Source: Serratia plymuthica (lineage in GTDB: Bacteria; Pseudomonadota; Gammaproteobacteria; Enterobacterales; Enterobacteriaceae). Taken from it: DNA of 64,000 nucleotides. The notes under the pieces were generated by a model. It saw nothing but the letters and a program-made list of their open reading frames with translations. It did not search any database and was not told where the DNA came from. Positions 39,610-48,658 of the stretch are shown one piece after another. The stretch covers positions 3,720,001-3,784,000 of the forward strand of contig NZ_CP068771.1 in the NCBI RefSeq assembly GCF_018336935.1, read 5' to 3'. Each line of letters starts with the position of its first letter. Position 1 is the stretch's first letter. Both the position numbers and the translations under genes were made by a program.

Positions 39610-42111
39610 TTACAGTTTGGCGCACGGCAGCAGCAGCTGGTCCAGCGGCTTGGCGGCGCCCGGTATCACGATGCGGCACTGGCGTTGGCCTTCCCAGGCG
39701 ACATCCAGTTGCTCTTGCGGCTGGACGCCGGTCAGGTAGACCGATCCTCCGTCGTTCACCACCGCCACTTCGCGGCCTCGCTCGCTCAGCACCGTAGCGC
39801 CAAACGGCGGTTCACTGCCGTCGGTCAGCTTGATGGTGGCCAGCAGCTTGCTGCCTTTCACCACCTCAAAGTGGCGGTAGCCGATGGCGCCTTCGGTCAG
39901 CGTGCCCTGCACTACCGCTCGGGTCGCTTCGACGTCGTCCGCAAGTTGGTTGACGTCAATGCGGGTATCGGTGTTGTAGTAGCTGGTGATATCGGAAATC
40001 ACCGCCAGGCCGAAGTGGTTGCTGTAGGTGCGGCCGTTGTTGATCGGCACCCCGGCGATGCCATCGGTGTCGAGCATCATCCGGCTGCCGCCGTTGCTGG
40101 AGTTCTGGTGCGCGGCCACGCCGTGTCGGGTGGCGGTAATGCCGCTGCGGAAAGTGCCGCCGACAGAGGAGTAGCTGTCTTGTTGGTAAGAGGCGCTGGC
40201 GTTAAGCGAGCCAAATGACGCGTTATGGCTGTAGTAACCGCGAGCCAGCGATTTGCCGGCTTGGTTAAAGCCGCCGCTGACCTGCCAGGTATTGTTCGGA
40301 TCGGTGTAGTCGTTGTAGGACGCCATTTGCGTGACGTCGCTGTTGCTGCTTTGCAGCGAGTAACCGATGCGGCGACGATCGCCAATCGGCACGCTGAAGT
40401 TCAGCATCACGCTGTCGTCCGTGCGGCCGTGATAGGTAGTGCGGTAGGCCGACAGCGAAGCGGTGATGTTGCTGACGTTGCCGACGTTGAACAATTTGCT
40501 GGCGGACAGCCCGTAACGATCCTGTGCCTTGGCGTCCCAATAGGTCTGGTGGGAATAGGTCAGGTAGGCGGTGATCGCTTTGGCGCTGTCTTCCGCCATA
40601 AAGGTTTTGCTGGCGGTGATGGTGTACAGCTCTTTTTGGCGCCCGTTGTAGTGTTCGTCGTAGTCGTTGTAACGTTCTTGCAGATACTGCGACATGTTCA
40701 TGAACTTGCGCTGCGAGAAGCGGTAACCGGCGAAGGTGATCTGGCTGTTCAGTTCATCGAAGCGTTTGGCGTAGTTGACCTTGAACGACATGCCGCTGGC
40801 GGTCGGTTCATTGGGCAGGCGCGCGATAGACTGCGTGACGTCCAGCGACATGGCGCCAAACACGTTCAGATCGCGGCCCAGGCCGAGCGCCCAGGCGTTG
40901 TAATCGCCGCCGAGCAGCGCGCCGCCGTACAGCGACCAGGCGCTGGTCAGCCCCCAGGAGAAATCGCTGGCGGAGAACAGCGGCCCCTGCGTGCGGTGAT
41001 CGTAAGCCGAGGGCTTACCCAGTGCGACGTTGTAGCGCACATAGCCGGGGCGGGTCAGATAAGGGATGGTGGCGGTATCGACCTGGAAGGTGGAGACGCT
41101 GCCGTCTTGTTCTTCTACCTTCACGTCCAGCCGGCCACGTACCGAACTGTTGAGATCCTGAATGGCGAACGGCCCGGCGGGCACCGTGGTTTCGTACAGC
41201 GTGCGGCCTTCCTGGGAAACGGTGATTTTGGCGTTGCTCTTGGCGATGCCGCGCACTTCCGGCGCATAGCCCTGCAGGTTGGGCGGCAGCATGCGCTCGT
41301 CACTGGCCAGATTGAGGCCGGTGAAGCGGTACGAATCGAACACCCCCGAGTCGAGAAAGATCTCGCCGAGGGTGAGCTTGGCGGCCTGCATGGGCAGTGC
41401 GCGATAGGCGTAGATCTGGTTCCAGTCAAAACCGCTGTCACGCTGGCCGGCCTGCTGATTGTAATTGGCCTGATAATCGGCACGCAGGCGCCAGGCGCCC
41501 ATATTGGCACCCAGCGTGCCGTAGCTGCTGAGATTTTCTGAGGTGTTGTTATTGTGGCTTTGTTTGCCGACCTGGCCGCTGAGGTTGTAATCCAGCAGCA
41601 GCCCCGGAATACCGTCGTCCCATTGTTCAGGTGGGGTCCAGTCCGGATCGGAATATTTCATCCATGCCTGCGGAATGGTGATCGCCAATACGCCGCCGCC
41701 GATACGATCGGAAAGGGTCGCCCCTTTGATCCCGCTGATATCGGCGCACTGGTTGTCGTGCCACAGGGTGATTTTTTTGGCGGCTTCCTCTTTCAGCGCC
41801 ATTTTCTCCACCAGATCCGGCGGCAGACAGGCGCGGGAGCGCTCCTTTTTATCCGCTGACGGATAATACTGGATGCGGCGCTGCGGCAGGGTTTTCTGGT
41901 TGATCTTGATATCCAGCAGATAGGTGCCGGGCATGACGTAATCGGCATCGGAAAAACGCGATAAATCCACTTTGCTGCGATCGCCGATATCCAATACGTC
42001 GGTATTGAATTCCGTGGCGGAAAAAGCCGAATGCGCCCAGAGGAAAGATAGAATGACGGTAAGGGGTCTTTTTTTCCGTGTCAGTAATGACGTCATAGAA
42101 TAATCACTCAT
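39610..42111 (-). CDS. Fimbrial outer-membrane usher
   Basis: A FimD/PapC-type usher of 833 residues. The signal peptide ends near HSAFS/ATE. The N-terminal chaperone-binding domain (FNTDVLDIGDRSKVDLSRF) is followed by a 24-strand barrel and plug, and C-terminal domains with GTVLSERGREV-like and Cys-rich end QCRIVIPG...LLPCAKL. It exports and assembles pilins across the outer membrane. The start could also be the ATG at 42096. Confidence 0.96.
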   Translation of the reverse strand: MSDYSMTSLLTRKKRPLTVILSFLWAHSAFSATEFNTDVLDIGDRSKVDLSRFSDADYVMPGTYLLDIKINQKTLPQRRIQYYPSADKKERSRACLPPDLVEKMALKEEAAKKITLWHDNQCADISGIKGATLSDRIGGGVLAITIPQAWMKYSDPDWTPPEQWDDGIPGLLLDYNLSGQVGKQSHNNNTSENLSSYGTLGANMGAWRLRADYQANYNQQAGQRDSGFDWNQIYAYRALPMQAAKLTLGEIFLDSGVFDSYRFTGLNLASDERMLPPNLQGYAPEVRGIAKSNAKITVSQEGRTLYETTVPAGPFAIQDLNSSVRGRLDVKVEEQDGSVSTFQVDTATIPYLTRPGYVRYNVALGKPSAYDHRTQGPLFSASDFSWGLTSAWSLYGGALLGGDYNAWALGLGRDLNVFGAMSLDVTQSIARLPNEPTASGMSFKVNYAKRFDELNSQITFAGYRFSQRKFMNMSQYLQERYNDYDEHYNGRQKELYTITASKTFMAEDSAKAITAYLTYSHQTYWDAKAQDRYGLSASKLFNVGNVSNITASLSAYRTTYHGRTDDSVMLNFSVPIGDRRRIGYSLQSSNSDVTQMASYNDYTDPNNTWQVSGGFNQAGKSLARGYYSHNASFGSLNASASYQQDSYSSVGGTFRSGITATRHGVAAHQNSSNGGSRMMLDTDGIAGVPINNGRTYSNHFGLAVISDITSYYNTDTRIDVNQLADDVEATRAVVQGTLTEGAIGYRHFEVVKGSKLLATIKLTDGSEPPFGATVLSERGREVAVVNDGGSVYLTGVQPQEQLDVAWEGQRQCRIVIPGAAKPLDQLLLPCAKL

Positions 42112-42209
42112 GGCAAATCCGCGCCCAATAGCAGGTCATCCTGTACGACCTGAATACGTAATACGTGATGTCATTCGGTACCTGATGCCGGTACCCGCCT
42201 AACGCGGCG

Positions 42210-42761
42210 TTACAGATAAGACAGGGTGAATTTCGCCAGCGAGCTGAATCCGCCGGCTCGGGCCTTATCTGGGTGAATACGTAGTCGGGCACCGAAGCGC
42301 AGCGTATTGTCGCCGGCGACGATCTGGTAATCCGCCGTGGTGGTGCCCAGCGGGATAGGGGTACCGGCTGCGGTAAGCAGTTCAATGGCCACGCCTTGCG
42401 CTTCGCCGTAAACGCCCAATAGCGCCGGATCCCGGCTGTCTGCGGTGCCGTCGAAGGTGACGGTAGCCGCGCGATAAATAAAGTCGGGCTTCACTACGCT
42501 TGCCAGTTCACAGTTCACCAGCTTGATCTCAAAATTGCGGCGGCTGCCGATCAATACCGGCTGCGCGCCCAATGCCGCATCTGTCATGGAGATCAGCCCG
42601 AAATCAATGGTTTGGTCGAGGCTTTCGCCGGCAATCCCACAAGGGGTCTCGACGATCTCGCCGCCCAGGCTGACCGTGCCGTGGCCCTGATTTTTCGCTG
42701 TCGCTTCCAGGCTGCAAACGCTGAGCGCGATAAGCAGCGCGCCCCAAATCCGGGTTGTCAT
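42210..42761 (-). CDS. Fimbrial minor pilin
   Basis: An exported pilin-like protein of 183 residues, signal peptide ending near LEATA/KNQ. EIVETPCGIAGESLDQTIDFG and KLVNCELASV hold the Cys pair, and the C-terminus is SSLAKFTLSYL. It is located between the major pilin and the usher, like MrpB in MR/P-type operons. Confidence 0.9.
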   Translation of the reverse strand: MTTRIWGALLIALSVCSLEATAKNQGHGTVSLGGEIVETPCGIAGESLDQTIDFGLISMTDAALGAQPVLIGSRRNFEIKLVNCELASVVKPDFIYRAATVTFDGTADSRDPALLGVYGEAQGVAIELLTAAGTPIPLGTTTADYQIVAGDNTLRFGARLRIHPDKARAGGFSSLAKFTLSYL

Positions 42762-42811
42762 GCTGGCGTCTCCCTGTAGCCGTCCGTCTCGTTACCTAAT
42801 ATCCGTGCAGG

Positions 42812-42840
42812 TAAAAGCGGGGACGCCGAAACGGCGCCCC
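42812..42840 (-). terminator. Stem-loop after the major pilin gene (attenuator)
   Basis: On the minus strand GGGGCGCCG-TTT-CGGCG-T-CCCC, with one bulge, is followed by GCTTTTAC. It sits between the first and second genes of the fimbrial operon, where partial termination or mRNA protection would raise the major pilin over the others. Confidence 0.6.
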
Positions 42841-42849
42841 CCAAGGGGA

Positions 42850-43380
42850 TTACAGGTAAGCCAGAGTGAAGTTCGCTACGCTGGTGAACTCGCCAGGGAC
42901 CACGGCGCCAGACGCGCTGCTGCCTTGCAGATAAGCGGCGAATTTCAGGGAGTTGTTGCCTTCGTTCAGGCCCTGACCGTCAGTCGCGGTGCCCAGCTCA
43001 ACGTCTTTGGAGTGCAGGTTGTCGTAGATCATGATGCCCGCGCCGGTCGCGGTGCCGCTCAGTGCCAACAGCTTGCTGTTATCAGGATCCGGGGTGCCGG
43101 TGAAGGTCACCTGGACGTTCTTCATGGTTGTCAGAGAGCAGTCTTTCAACTCAATGCTGAATGGCTGAGAGCTGGATTTGCCTTCTTTGGCCAGGATACG
43201 GCTGCTGATTTGGCCCATAGGTACCGTCTGGTCAACGGACTCTGGCGCTACGCTGCATGGCGCATCGATGATTTCACCGGTAAAAGTCACTTTACCGCTG
43301 CCCTGATTAGATGCGGCGTGAGCAACAGATGCGGAGGCGAAAGCAATCATGGTTGCCAGCATTAATTTATTCAGTTTCAT
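42850..43380 (-). CDS. Major fimbrial subunit
   Basis: A FimA/MrpA-like pilin of 176 residues. The signal peptide ends at about SVAHA/ASN. EIIDAPCSVAPESVDQTVPMG and IELKDCSLTTM carry the disulfide, and the donor-strand terminus is TSVANFTLAYL. It is the first gene of the operon, preceded by a long regulatory region and followed by a stem-loop, as expected for the shaft subunit. Confidence 0.93.
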   Translation of the reverse strand: MKLNKLMLATMIAFASASVAHAASNQGSGKVTFTGEIIDAPCSVAPESVDQTVPMGQISSRILAKEGKSSSQPFSIELKDCSLTTMKNVQVTFTGTPDPDNSKLLALSGTATGAGIMIYDNLHSKDVELGTATDGQGLNEGNNSLKFAAYLQGSSASGAVVPGEFTSVANFTLAYL

Positions 43381-44133
43381 TTCTCAAGTTCCTGTAGAGA
43401 GTATTTAAATAAAAAGAAAAGCACATCTAAATCCCCCACGACGACGGCAACGTCATGTCACCGCCCTCGAAGTTGGAGCCAGATCCTTTTGCTCTGGGCA
43501 ATACGCCACCCTCCGTTATTTTCTCGGCAATAACGAAAGTTTTTGGAAGGCGTAAAAACGCATTCCATTAAAATGAAAATATGAATATCACCCTGGCGTC
43601 TTGGTGAGAATATTCTTGCAAATAATAGGTGTTGTTGGAAATAGCTTTTATTAAGTTAGGTCAAATACAGAATATAAAACCAAAAGGAAAAAGAAATATA
43701 TATGATTGAAAATCAATAGATCGTATAGCCCTATTATCCAGAATAAATGACTGTATAATTTGCAATGTGCGAGATTTTAGATCGCCAGATATGCCGATGA
43801 CACTACAATTCACAATATTGTTTTGATAATATCGCCCTCGGACAGCAGATGATGAAATGCGGCTGTTAATCGTCAGGGTAAATTTAACTTATTGTTTTAA
43901 AAGACAGGTGTGGCGACATCGCCAGCCGGGATCGCGGCTTTTATACAGGGCGGCGGCGTGGCTTTCTTTCGTTGCGTTAACAAAAAAACAACAATGTCGA
44001 CGTGTGCCGAATTATTATCGGTGCCCGCCGATGTTGCGCTTTTCTTGGTTATTTAACTCGTTTGGATTAATCCAAAAAGGTGAGGTTTTGCCGGGCTTCG
44101 CGACATAATAATGACCTAAGTGATAATTAAGGG
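43381..44133. promoter_or_regulatory. Divergent fimbrial control region with four GATC sites
   Basis: 753 bp, strongly AT-rich from 43555 to 43900. It has no convincing gene; an 83-codon frame at 43857 is unlike any family. GATC (Dam) sites lie at 43482, 43719, 43780 and 43930. A PapI/FaeA-like protein is encoded by the divergent operon, so a methylation-controlled switch is possible. No invertible fimS-like repeat was seen. Confidence 0.5.
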
Positions 44134-44559
44134 ATGATAAACGGAATGATTACCATAATTAATGATTCAACTCGCCGCTCTGCCGTTGCTTTGACCCTGT
44201 TGATAATGACAGGTTTAATGTTGTCGGGCTGTGCAGGGAAGAATAGCGCGGGCGTTGTTACCGTGAAAAAAATCTCACAGAATAATCCTAACGAAAAGAC
44301 TGATGAGCAGCGTATCGTACTTTGTCAGCAGCGGGTGAATTCACTTAAGAATATTAATCCGCAAAGTTACCAGAAACGGATTGCTTATTTTAATGGACTG
44401 CTTTCCAACGCCTCCGGATATGCCGGTATTCGCAGTCATGTCGATGAAAGTACCCGTAAGGCTATAGACGCGCTTTATAAATATAAAACCGAAAAGTTCT
44501 GTGCCGACGTCGAGCATGAGCTGATGTCCGATCTGTCCAGCCGGGTGGAGAGCCTGTAG
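44134..44559 (+). CDS. Lipoprotein of unknown function
   Basis: The protein has 141 residues (or 137 from ATG 44146; neither start has a clean ribosome site). The lipobox LMLSGC follows a hydrophobic stretch. The mature part is short, charged and helical (KTDEQRIVLCQQRVNSLKNI) with two further Cys. No family is recognised. The next gene starts two bases after its stop, so it belongs to an operon with the prolyl isomerase and the PapI-like regulator, facing the fimbrial operon. Confidence 0.78.
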   Translation: MINGMITIINDSTRRSAVALTLLIMTGLMLSGCAGKNSAGVVTVKKISQNNPNEKTDEQRIVLCQQRVNSLKNINPQSYQKRIAYFNGLLSNASGYAGIRSHVDESTRKAIDALYKYKTEKFCADVEHELMSDLSSRVESL

Positions 44560-44561
44560 CC

Positions 44562-45743
44562 ATGAAAACGTGTGCGGAAGGAGCCGCAGCCTTTCTTTTG
44601 CTGTTGATGGCAGGCAGCGTGTCGGCGGTGGGCAAAACGCCGCCCGATAACGGCATTCCCGCGCTGCTGAAATTTGCCGAGCAGCAGCAGGTGGCGGCTC
44701 CGGCCCCCTCAGTGGCAGAAAAGGCGCCGTCGGTTTCTTCGCCGGTTACCGTCAAACCCAAGCTAGGTATCGTGCCGCGAGGGGATACCGCCCGGCTGAC
44801 GGCGCTGAATCAGACCCTGCGTCAACAGGCCGGGGTGATTCAGCAGCAGGCTGACACCGTCCGTCGGCTGGAGCGGCTGTTGGCGGCTCAGGTCACCCTG
44901 GCGCCCCCCACTGCGCCTGCGGTGGTGGATATCCGGCCGTTGGCGGCGGCGCTGAAGGGCATCCGACGGGCCATTGCGCCGCCGCCGGATCTGATCGCGA
45001 TGGCGGCATCGTTGGCGCGGCAACAACGGATAGCCGGAGAACAAAAGCAACGGCTGCAGCAGCTCAGCCGACAGTTGGCACTGTTGCAACAGCCGCCGGC
45101 GTTGGCCAGCGATGCGGATAAACAGGCGTATGCCGCCGGGGTTTCGCTGGGGCGTGACATCGTGCAACTGCAAGAACAGAACCGACAGTTGGGCATTGAA
45201 GCCGACCGGGCACGTCTGCTGGCGGGTATCGCCGATACGCTGCACGGCAAACCCCGTTTGGATAACGCGGCCATCGACAGCGCGCTGTTGGCTGCAGACA
45301 GCGCTTTGCAGCAGGCGCACCGGCAACGGCAGCAAACCCTGCAGCAGGACGGTAAAGCCTATCTTGCCGATTTCGCCACAAGGCCGGGGGTGCAAAAGGA
45401 CGCGCTCGGTTTCTATTACCGCGTGGATTACGCCGGCAGCGGGCGGATAGAAGAGGGCGATAACGTCAGCGTCGTGGTGCGTGAAAGCCTGCCGGACGGC
45501 ACGGTGATTAAGGATATGGAGCTGGCCGGAACGACCATCTCGCTGCCGCCGGCGCAATACCCGCCGCTGTTTCGCGCAGCTATCGGCAAACTCGATAAAC
45601 ACGGGTCCATTACTCTGGTCGTGCCGCCGGAGTTGGCGTATGGCGATAAAGGCAGCCCACCCGCCATCCCGCCAGGAGCCACCATGATTTACACCCTGCG
45701 CGTGGCCGACGTGCTACCGCCGGATAAGGACAGGCAAAAGTAA
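44562..45743 (+). CDS. FKBP-type peptidyl-prolyl isomerase, exported
   Basis: The protein has 393 residues. The signal peptide ends near GSVSA/VGK. A Pro/Ala-rich linker and a predicted coiled coil (LNQTLRQQAGVIQQQADTV, about 80-110) precede an FKBP N-terminal helical domain (DKQAYAAGVSLGRDIVQLQ near 186). The C-terminal FKBP domain is at about 290-388 (GDNVSVVVRESLPDGTVI, VPPELAYGDKG, PPGATMIYTLRV). FkpA/Mip proteins have the same two-domain plan but lack such a long N-terminal extension. By context it may help pilin or adhesin folding in the periplasm. Confidence 0.88.
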   Translation: MKTCAEGAAAFLLLLMAGSVSAVGKTPPDNGIPALLKFAEQQQVAAPAPSVAEKAPSVSSPVTVKPKLGIVPRGDTARLTALNQTLRQQAGVIQQQADTVRRLERLLAAQVTLAPPTAPAVVDIRPLAAALKGIRRAIAPPPDLIAMAASLARQQRIAGEQKQRLQQLSRQLALLQQPPALASDADKQAYAAGVSLGRDIVQLQEQNRQLGIEADRARLLAGIADTLHGKPRLDNAAIDSALLAADSALQQAHRQRQQTLQQDGKAYLADFATRPGVQKDALGFYYRVDYAGSGRIEEGDNVSVVVRESLPDGTVIKDMELAGTTISLPPAQYPPLFRAAIGKLDKHGSITLVVPPELAYGDKGSPPAIPPGATMIYTLRVADVLPPDKDRQK

Positions 45744-45758
45744 CCCCAGGAGGACGCG

Positions 45759-46040
45759 ATGGCCAAGGCGCCGATAACCTATGAAATCAGGAAATCGCAT
45801 ATGCTAAACGTGTTACGAAAACTGTGTATGGAACGTGCGGCGGGAGCTGGGGGGCATCACCCGCCACCGCCGGAACAGTGGCCTAAAACAAGGGAGCTGG
45901 CAGACAAATGCGGCGAAAATATTTACACCACGCGCACGCTGTTATTAGCATTGGAAAAAGAGGGCAAAGTGCGTTGTTCCCACCGCAGCATCAATAATTC
46001 GTTACGCTGGTATATCTGCACGTCGACCCAAAAAGCGTAA
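45759..46040 (+). CDS. PapI/FaeA-like winged-helix regulator
   Basis: The protein has 93 residues. The winged helix runs PKTRELADKCGENIYTTRTLLLALEKEGKV, matching the FaeA/PapI group (split here for length). PapI proteins act with Lrp on GATC-containing pilus promoters and set phase variation. It is the third gene of the operon facing the fimbrial operon, 15 bases after the isomerase stop. A proline- and histidine-rich insert (GGHHPPPPEQW) precedes the HTH and is unusual. Confidence 0.82.
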   Translation: MAKAPITYEIRKSHMLNVLRKLCMERAAGAGGHHPPPPEQWPKTRELADKCGENIYTTRTLLLALEKEGKVRCSHRSINNSLRWYICTSTQKA

Positions 46041-46093
46041 TTCCCCCTTTCGTTTCAAATTTTTGGACTACCTTTCACAGCGAATCATGATAA

Positions 46094-46117
46094 GGCCGGG
46101 GGGGTGAGCCCCCGGCC
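46094..46117 (+). terminator. Hairpin after PapI-like gene
   Basis: GGCCGGGGG and CCCCCGGCC are perfect arms around GGTGAG, followed by the T-rich CTGTTGCTTTGTT. It is a probable operon terminator. Confidence 0.65.
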
Positions 46118-46179
46118 CTGTTGCTTTGTTACCCGGAAACTGTTTGTTCAATGCGCCGTTGCCCTGACGGGGATGCCTG

Positions 46180-46204
46180 CTGCAACTTGAAATCCATAGG
46201 GTAT
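46180..46204. repeat. ERIC half-element
   Basis: CTGCAACTTGAAATCCATAGGGTAT equals the right arm of the ERIC unit seen at 13912-14036. The left arm and centre are absent. It lies just upstream of fetA. Confidence 0.7.
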
Positions 46205-46250
46205 ACTTGCCGGCTGAGTGAAAAGCGCTTTATGGCTAGGCGGGTATATT

Positions 46251-46928
46251 ATGAAGGAAAGCAAAGACATACTTTTATTGGATGATATTCATTATCAAAT
46301 AGACGGTCAGGTTATTTTGGATTCCGTCTCTTTCGGCCTAAGGCCGGGCGAATTCAAACTGATTACCGGGCCGTCCGGCTGCGGAAAAAGCACCCTGTTG
46401 AAAATCGTTTCCTCTCTGATCGATCCGACCCGTGGAAAAATTATCTTTGACGGTAAGCCCATCACCGATATGCCGCCGGAAGAATATCGCCAACAGGTCT
46501 CTTATTGTTTTCAGACCCCGGCGCTGTTTGGCGATACGGTGTATGACAATATTGCGCTGCCTTATCTGATCCGCAAGCAAAAGCCGGACGAGCAAAAAAT
46601 GAAGGCCGATCTGGCGCGCTTTGGCTTGGCGGAAAATAAGTTGAAAAAAAGCGTTAACGAATTATCAGGTGGGGAGAAGCAGCGTATTTCCTTGATCCGC
46701 AACCTGCAATTTATGCCCAGGGTGCTGTTGTTGGATGAAGTTACCAGTGCGCTGGATGAAGATAACAAGCGCAACGTCAACGAGATTATTCATCAGTTGG
46801 TGTCGCAGCATGGCGTAGCGGCACTCTGGGTCACGCACGATAAAGACGAAATCAAACATGCGGATGATGTGATTACCCTGAGCGCGCACGGCGCACGGGC
46901 ACAGGAGAAAACCGATGAACCAGCATAA
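46251..46928 (+). CDS. fetA: Iron efflux ABC transporter, ATPase
   Basis: The protein has 225 residues from ATG 46251, with AGGCGGG upstream. Walker A GPSGCGKST, signature LSGGEKQR and Walker B VLLLDEVTSALD are present. Size and the UPF0014 permease partner, overlapping by 14 bases, identify FetA (YbbL), which with FetB exports iron and improves peroxide resistance in E. coli. Confidence 0.94.
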   Translation: MKESKDILLLDDIHYQIDGQVILDSVSFGLRPGEFKLITGPSGCGKSTLLKIVSSLIDPTRGKIIFDGKPITDMPPEEYRQQVSYCFQTPALFGDTVYDNIALPYLIRKQKPDEQKMKADLARFGLAENKLKKSVNELSGGEKQRISLIRNLQFMPRVLLLDEVTSALDEDNKRNVNEIIHQLVSQHGVAALWVTHDKDEIKHADDVITLSAHGARAQEKTDEPA

Positions 46929-47688
46929 TATCACCAATGAGTCTTTGGGGTTGTCGATGATACTGGTGGTCATCGCTATTTTGATCAGCCATAAAGAAAA
47001 GCTGGCGCTGGAAAAAGACATTATCTGGAGCATTTGCCGCGCGGTAGTGCAGCTGATTATTGTCGGCTATGTGCTGAAATACATTTTTGACGTGAACAAT
47101 GCCATTCTGACGGTGTTGATGGTGCTGTTTATTTGTTTTAACGCCGCTTATAACGCGCAAAAACGCAGTAAATATATTGAGCATGCGTTTATTACCTCAT
47201 TTATCGCCATTACCACGGGCGCGGTATTGACGCTGGTGGTGCTGGTGCTGACCGGTTCGATAGAGTTTACGCCGATGCAGGTGATCCCGATTTCCGGCAT
47301 GATCGCCGGCAATGCGATGGTGGCGGTTGGGCTGTGTTACAACAATCTGGGGCAGCGTTTCAAAGGCGATCAACAGAAGATCCAGGAGATGCTCAGTTTG
47401 GGCGCGTCGCCGAAGTTTGCCTCGACGGCGTTGATCCGCGACAGCATTCGCGCATCGCTGATTCCGACGGTCGACTCGGCCAAAACCGTCGGGTTGGTCA
47501 GCCTGCCGGGCATGATGTCCGGTTTGATCTTCGCCGGCATTGATCCGGTCAAGGCGATCAAGTACCAGATCATGGTGACCTTTATGCTGCTTTCCACCGC
47601 CGCCCTGTCGACCATTATTGCCTGCTATCTGGCTTACCGTAAGTTCTATAACGCCCGCCATCAACTGGTGGTCAGCAACTTGAAATAA
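46915..47688 (+). CDS. fetB: Iron efflux ABC transporter, permease
   Basis: A UPF0014 inner-membrane permease of 257 residues with about seven hydrophobic segments. ISGMIAGNAMVAVGLCYNNL and GLVSLPGMMSGLIFAG are the conserved family loops. It is translationally coupled to fetA. Two strong GC hairpins follow the gene. Confidence 0.94.
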   Translation: MNQHNITNESLGLSMILVVIAILISHKEKLALEKDIIWSICRAVVQLIIVGYVLKYIFDVNNAILTVLMVLFICFNAAYNAQKRSKYIEHAFITSFIAITTGAVLTLVVLVLTGSIEFTPMQVIPISGMIAGNAMVAVGLCYNNLGQRFKGDQQKIQEMLSLGASPKFASTALIRDSIRASLIPTVDSAKTVGLVSLPGMMSGLIFAGIDPVKAIKYQIMVTFMLLSTAALSTIIACYLAYRKFYNARHQLVVSNLK

Positions 47689-47715
47689 CCCCAAACGGCC
47701 AGGGTTGAAGGGCAG

Positions 47716-47764
47716 GGGCGCCGCATGCTGCGCCCGGTTAAATCGGGTCGAGCATGCTCGACCC
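47716..47764. terminator. Twin palindromes after fetB
   Basis: GGGCGC-CGCATGCT-GCGCCC (47716-47735) is followed by the perfect 20-base palindrome GGGTCGAGCATGCTCGACCC (47745-47764). Both have GCATGC at the centre. No T tract follows, so they are terminator-like or mRNA-protecting elements between convergent genes. Confidence 0.55.
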
Positions 47765-47790
47765 CCACCCCTTTGACACTGCCGTGGCCA

Positions 47791-48627
47791 TTATCCTTGC
47801 AGCAGGGCGATGCTCTGGCGGATTTCACGTTCTATATCCGCCTCTGACCAGCTATCGAGTTGCGAAGAGAACGGCTCGAAGGCGTAAATGCCGGTATAAC
47901 CGAGGCGCTCCAGATTCTGCACCTGCTTTTTGCTCTCCAGCCGATCTTTGTCGCTCAGCATGATGCGTTCTTCGTCGCTTAACGCGCTTTTGCTTAGCGG
48001 ATCCTCCACCCCGGAAAGGTGCACCAGGCCAATGCCATCGATGTCAATCTGCGCATCAAACTCGGGTTGCGCCACCTCGCTTAAATAATGGTGGAAGGTA
48101 TCCAGCACGATTTTGTAGGGCGCGCCGGAATCCCCGATCAGCGACTGCGCCAGCAGCGACGAGCGCAGTGAACTGATGCCGAAGCCCAGAGGTTCAACAT
48201 AGCCCTGCACGCCGTATTGTTTAAACAGCGGGGCCAGCAGCTTCAGGGCTGCCAACGTATCGTGCTTTTTCTGCTCTTCGCTGCGGCGATCGTCCGCGCT
48301 GCAATGCGGGCACAGCACCAGCGCCTTACTGCGGATGGCCTGGGCCTGCGACAGCAGCGCCTCGGCGTTTTTCAGCAGCCTGGCCTCGTCGTCCAGCAGG
48401 TTAAACCTGCCAAGGGCGTTGATAGTGACGATCTCAATGCCGTATTTTGCCGCCAGCGCAGTGAGTTGCTCATTGCTCAGGCTGTCGGTCACCTTGCCGC
48501 TCGGCATATCGTTGCGCAGCTCAACGTTGTTGAGCCCGCACTTTTTCACCAGGCGGAAAAAGGATTCCAAATCGAGATTCGGCGCGATCTTGCGGTTGAT
48601 GCAAAAACGCTCTGGCGCAATGGTCAT
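47791..48627 (-). CDS. IolI-like sugar isomerase/epimerase (TIM barrel)
   Basis: The protein has 278 residues, the length of Bacillus IolI. AGGAG lies nine bases before the ATG. Metal-site features of the xylose-isomerase-like barrel are YVEPLGFG, VLDTFHHYLS and IGLVHLSGVEDP. IolI interconverts inosose isomers. It lies 31 bases downstream of the inositol-type transporter gene, so it forms a minus-strand operon with it. The exact substrate is inferred. Confidence 0.8.
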   Translation of the reverse strand: MTIAPERFCINRKIAPNLDLESFFRLVKKCGLNNVELRNDMPSGKVTDSLSNEQLTALAAKYGIEIVTINALGRFNLLDDEARLLKNAEALLSQAQAIRSKALVLCPHCSADDRRSEEQKKHDTLAALKLLAPLFKQYGVQGYVEPLGFGISSLRSSLLAQSLIGDSGAPYKIVLDTFHHYLSEVAQPEFDAQIDIDGIGLVHLSGVEDPLSKSALSDEERIMLSDKDRLESKKQVQNLERLGYTGIYAFEPFSSQLDSWSEADIEREIRQSIALLQG

Positions 48628-48658
48628 GATGCATGACTCCTGAAGGGGTTGAGAAAGC

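Noticed and set aside
43857..44108. 83-codon frame in the fimbrial control region
   Set aside because: Odd composition and no ribosome site; it would occupy the probable promoter.
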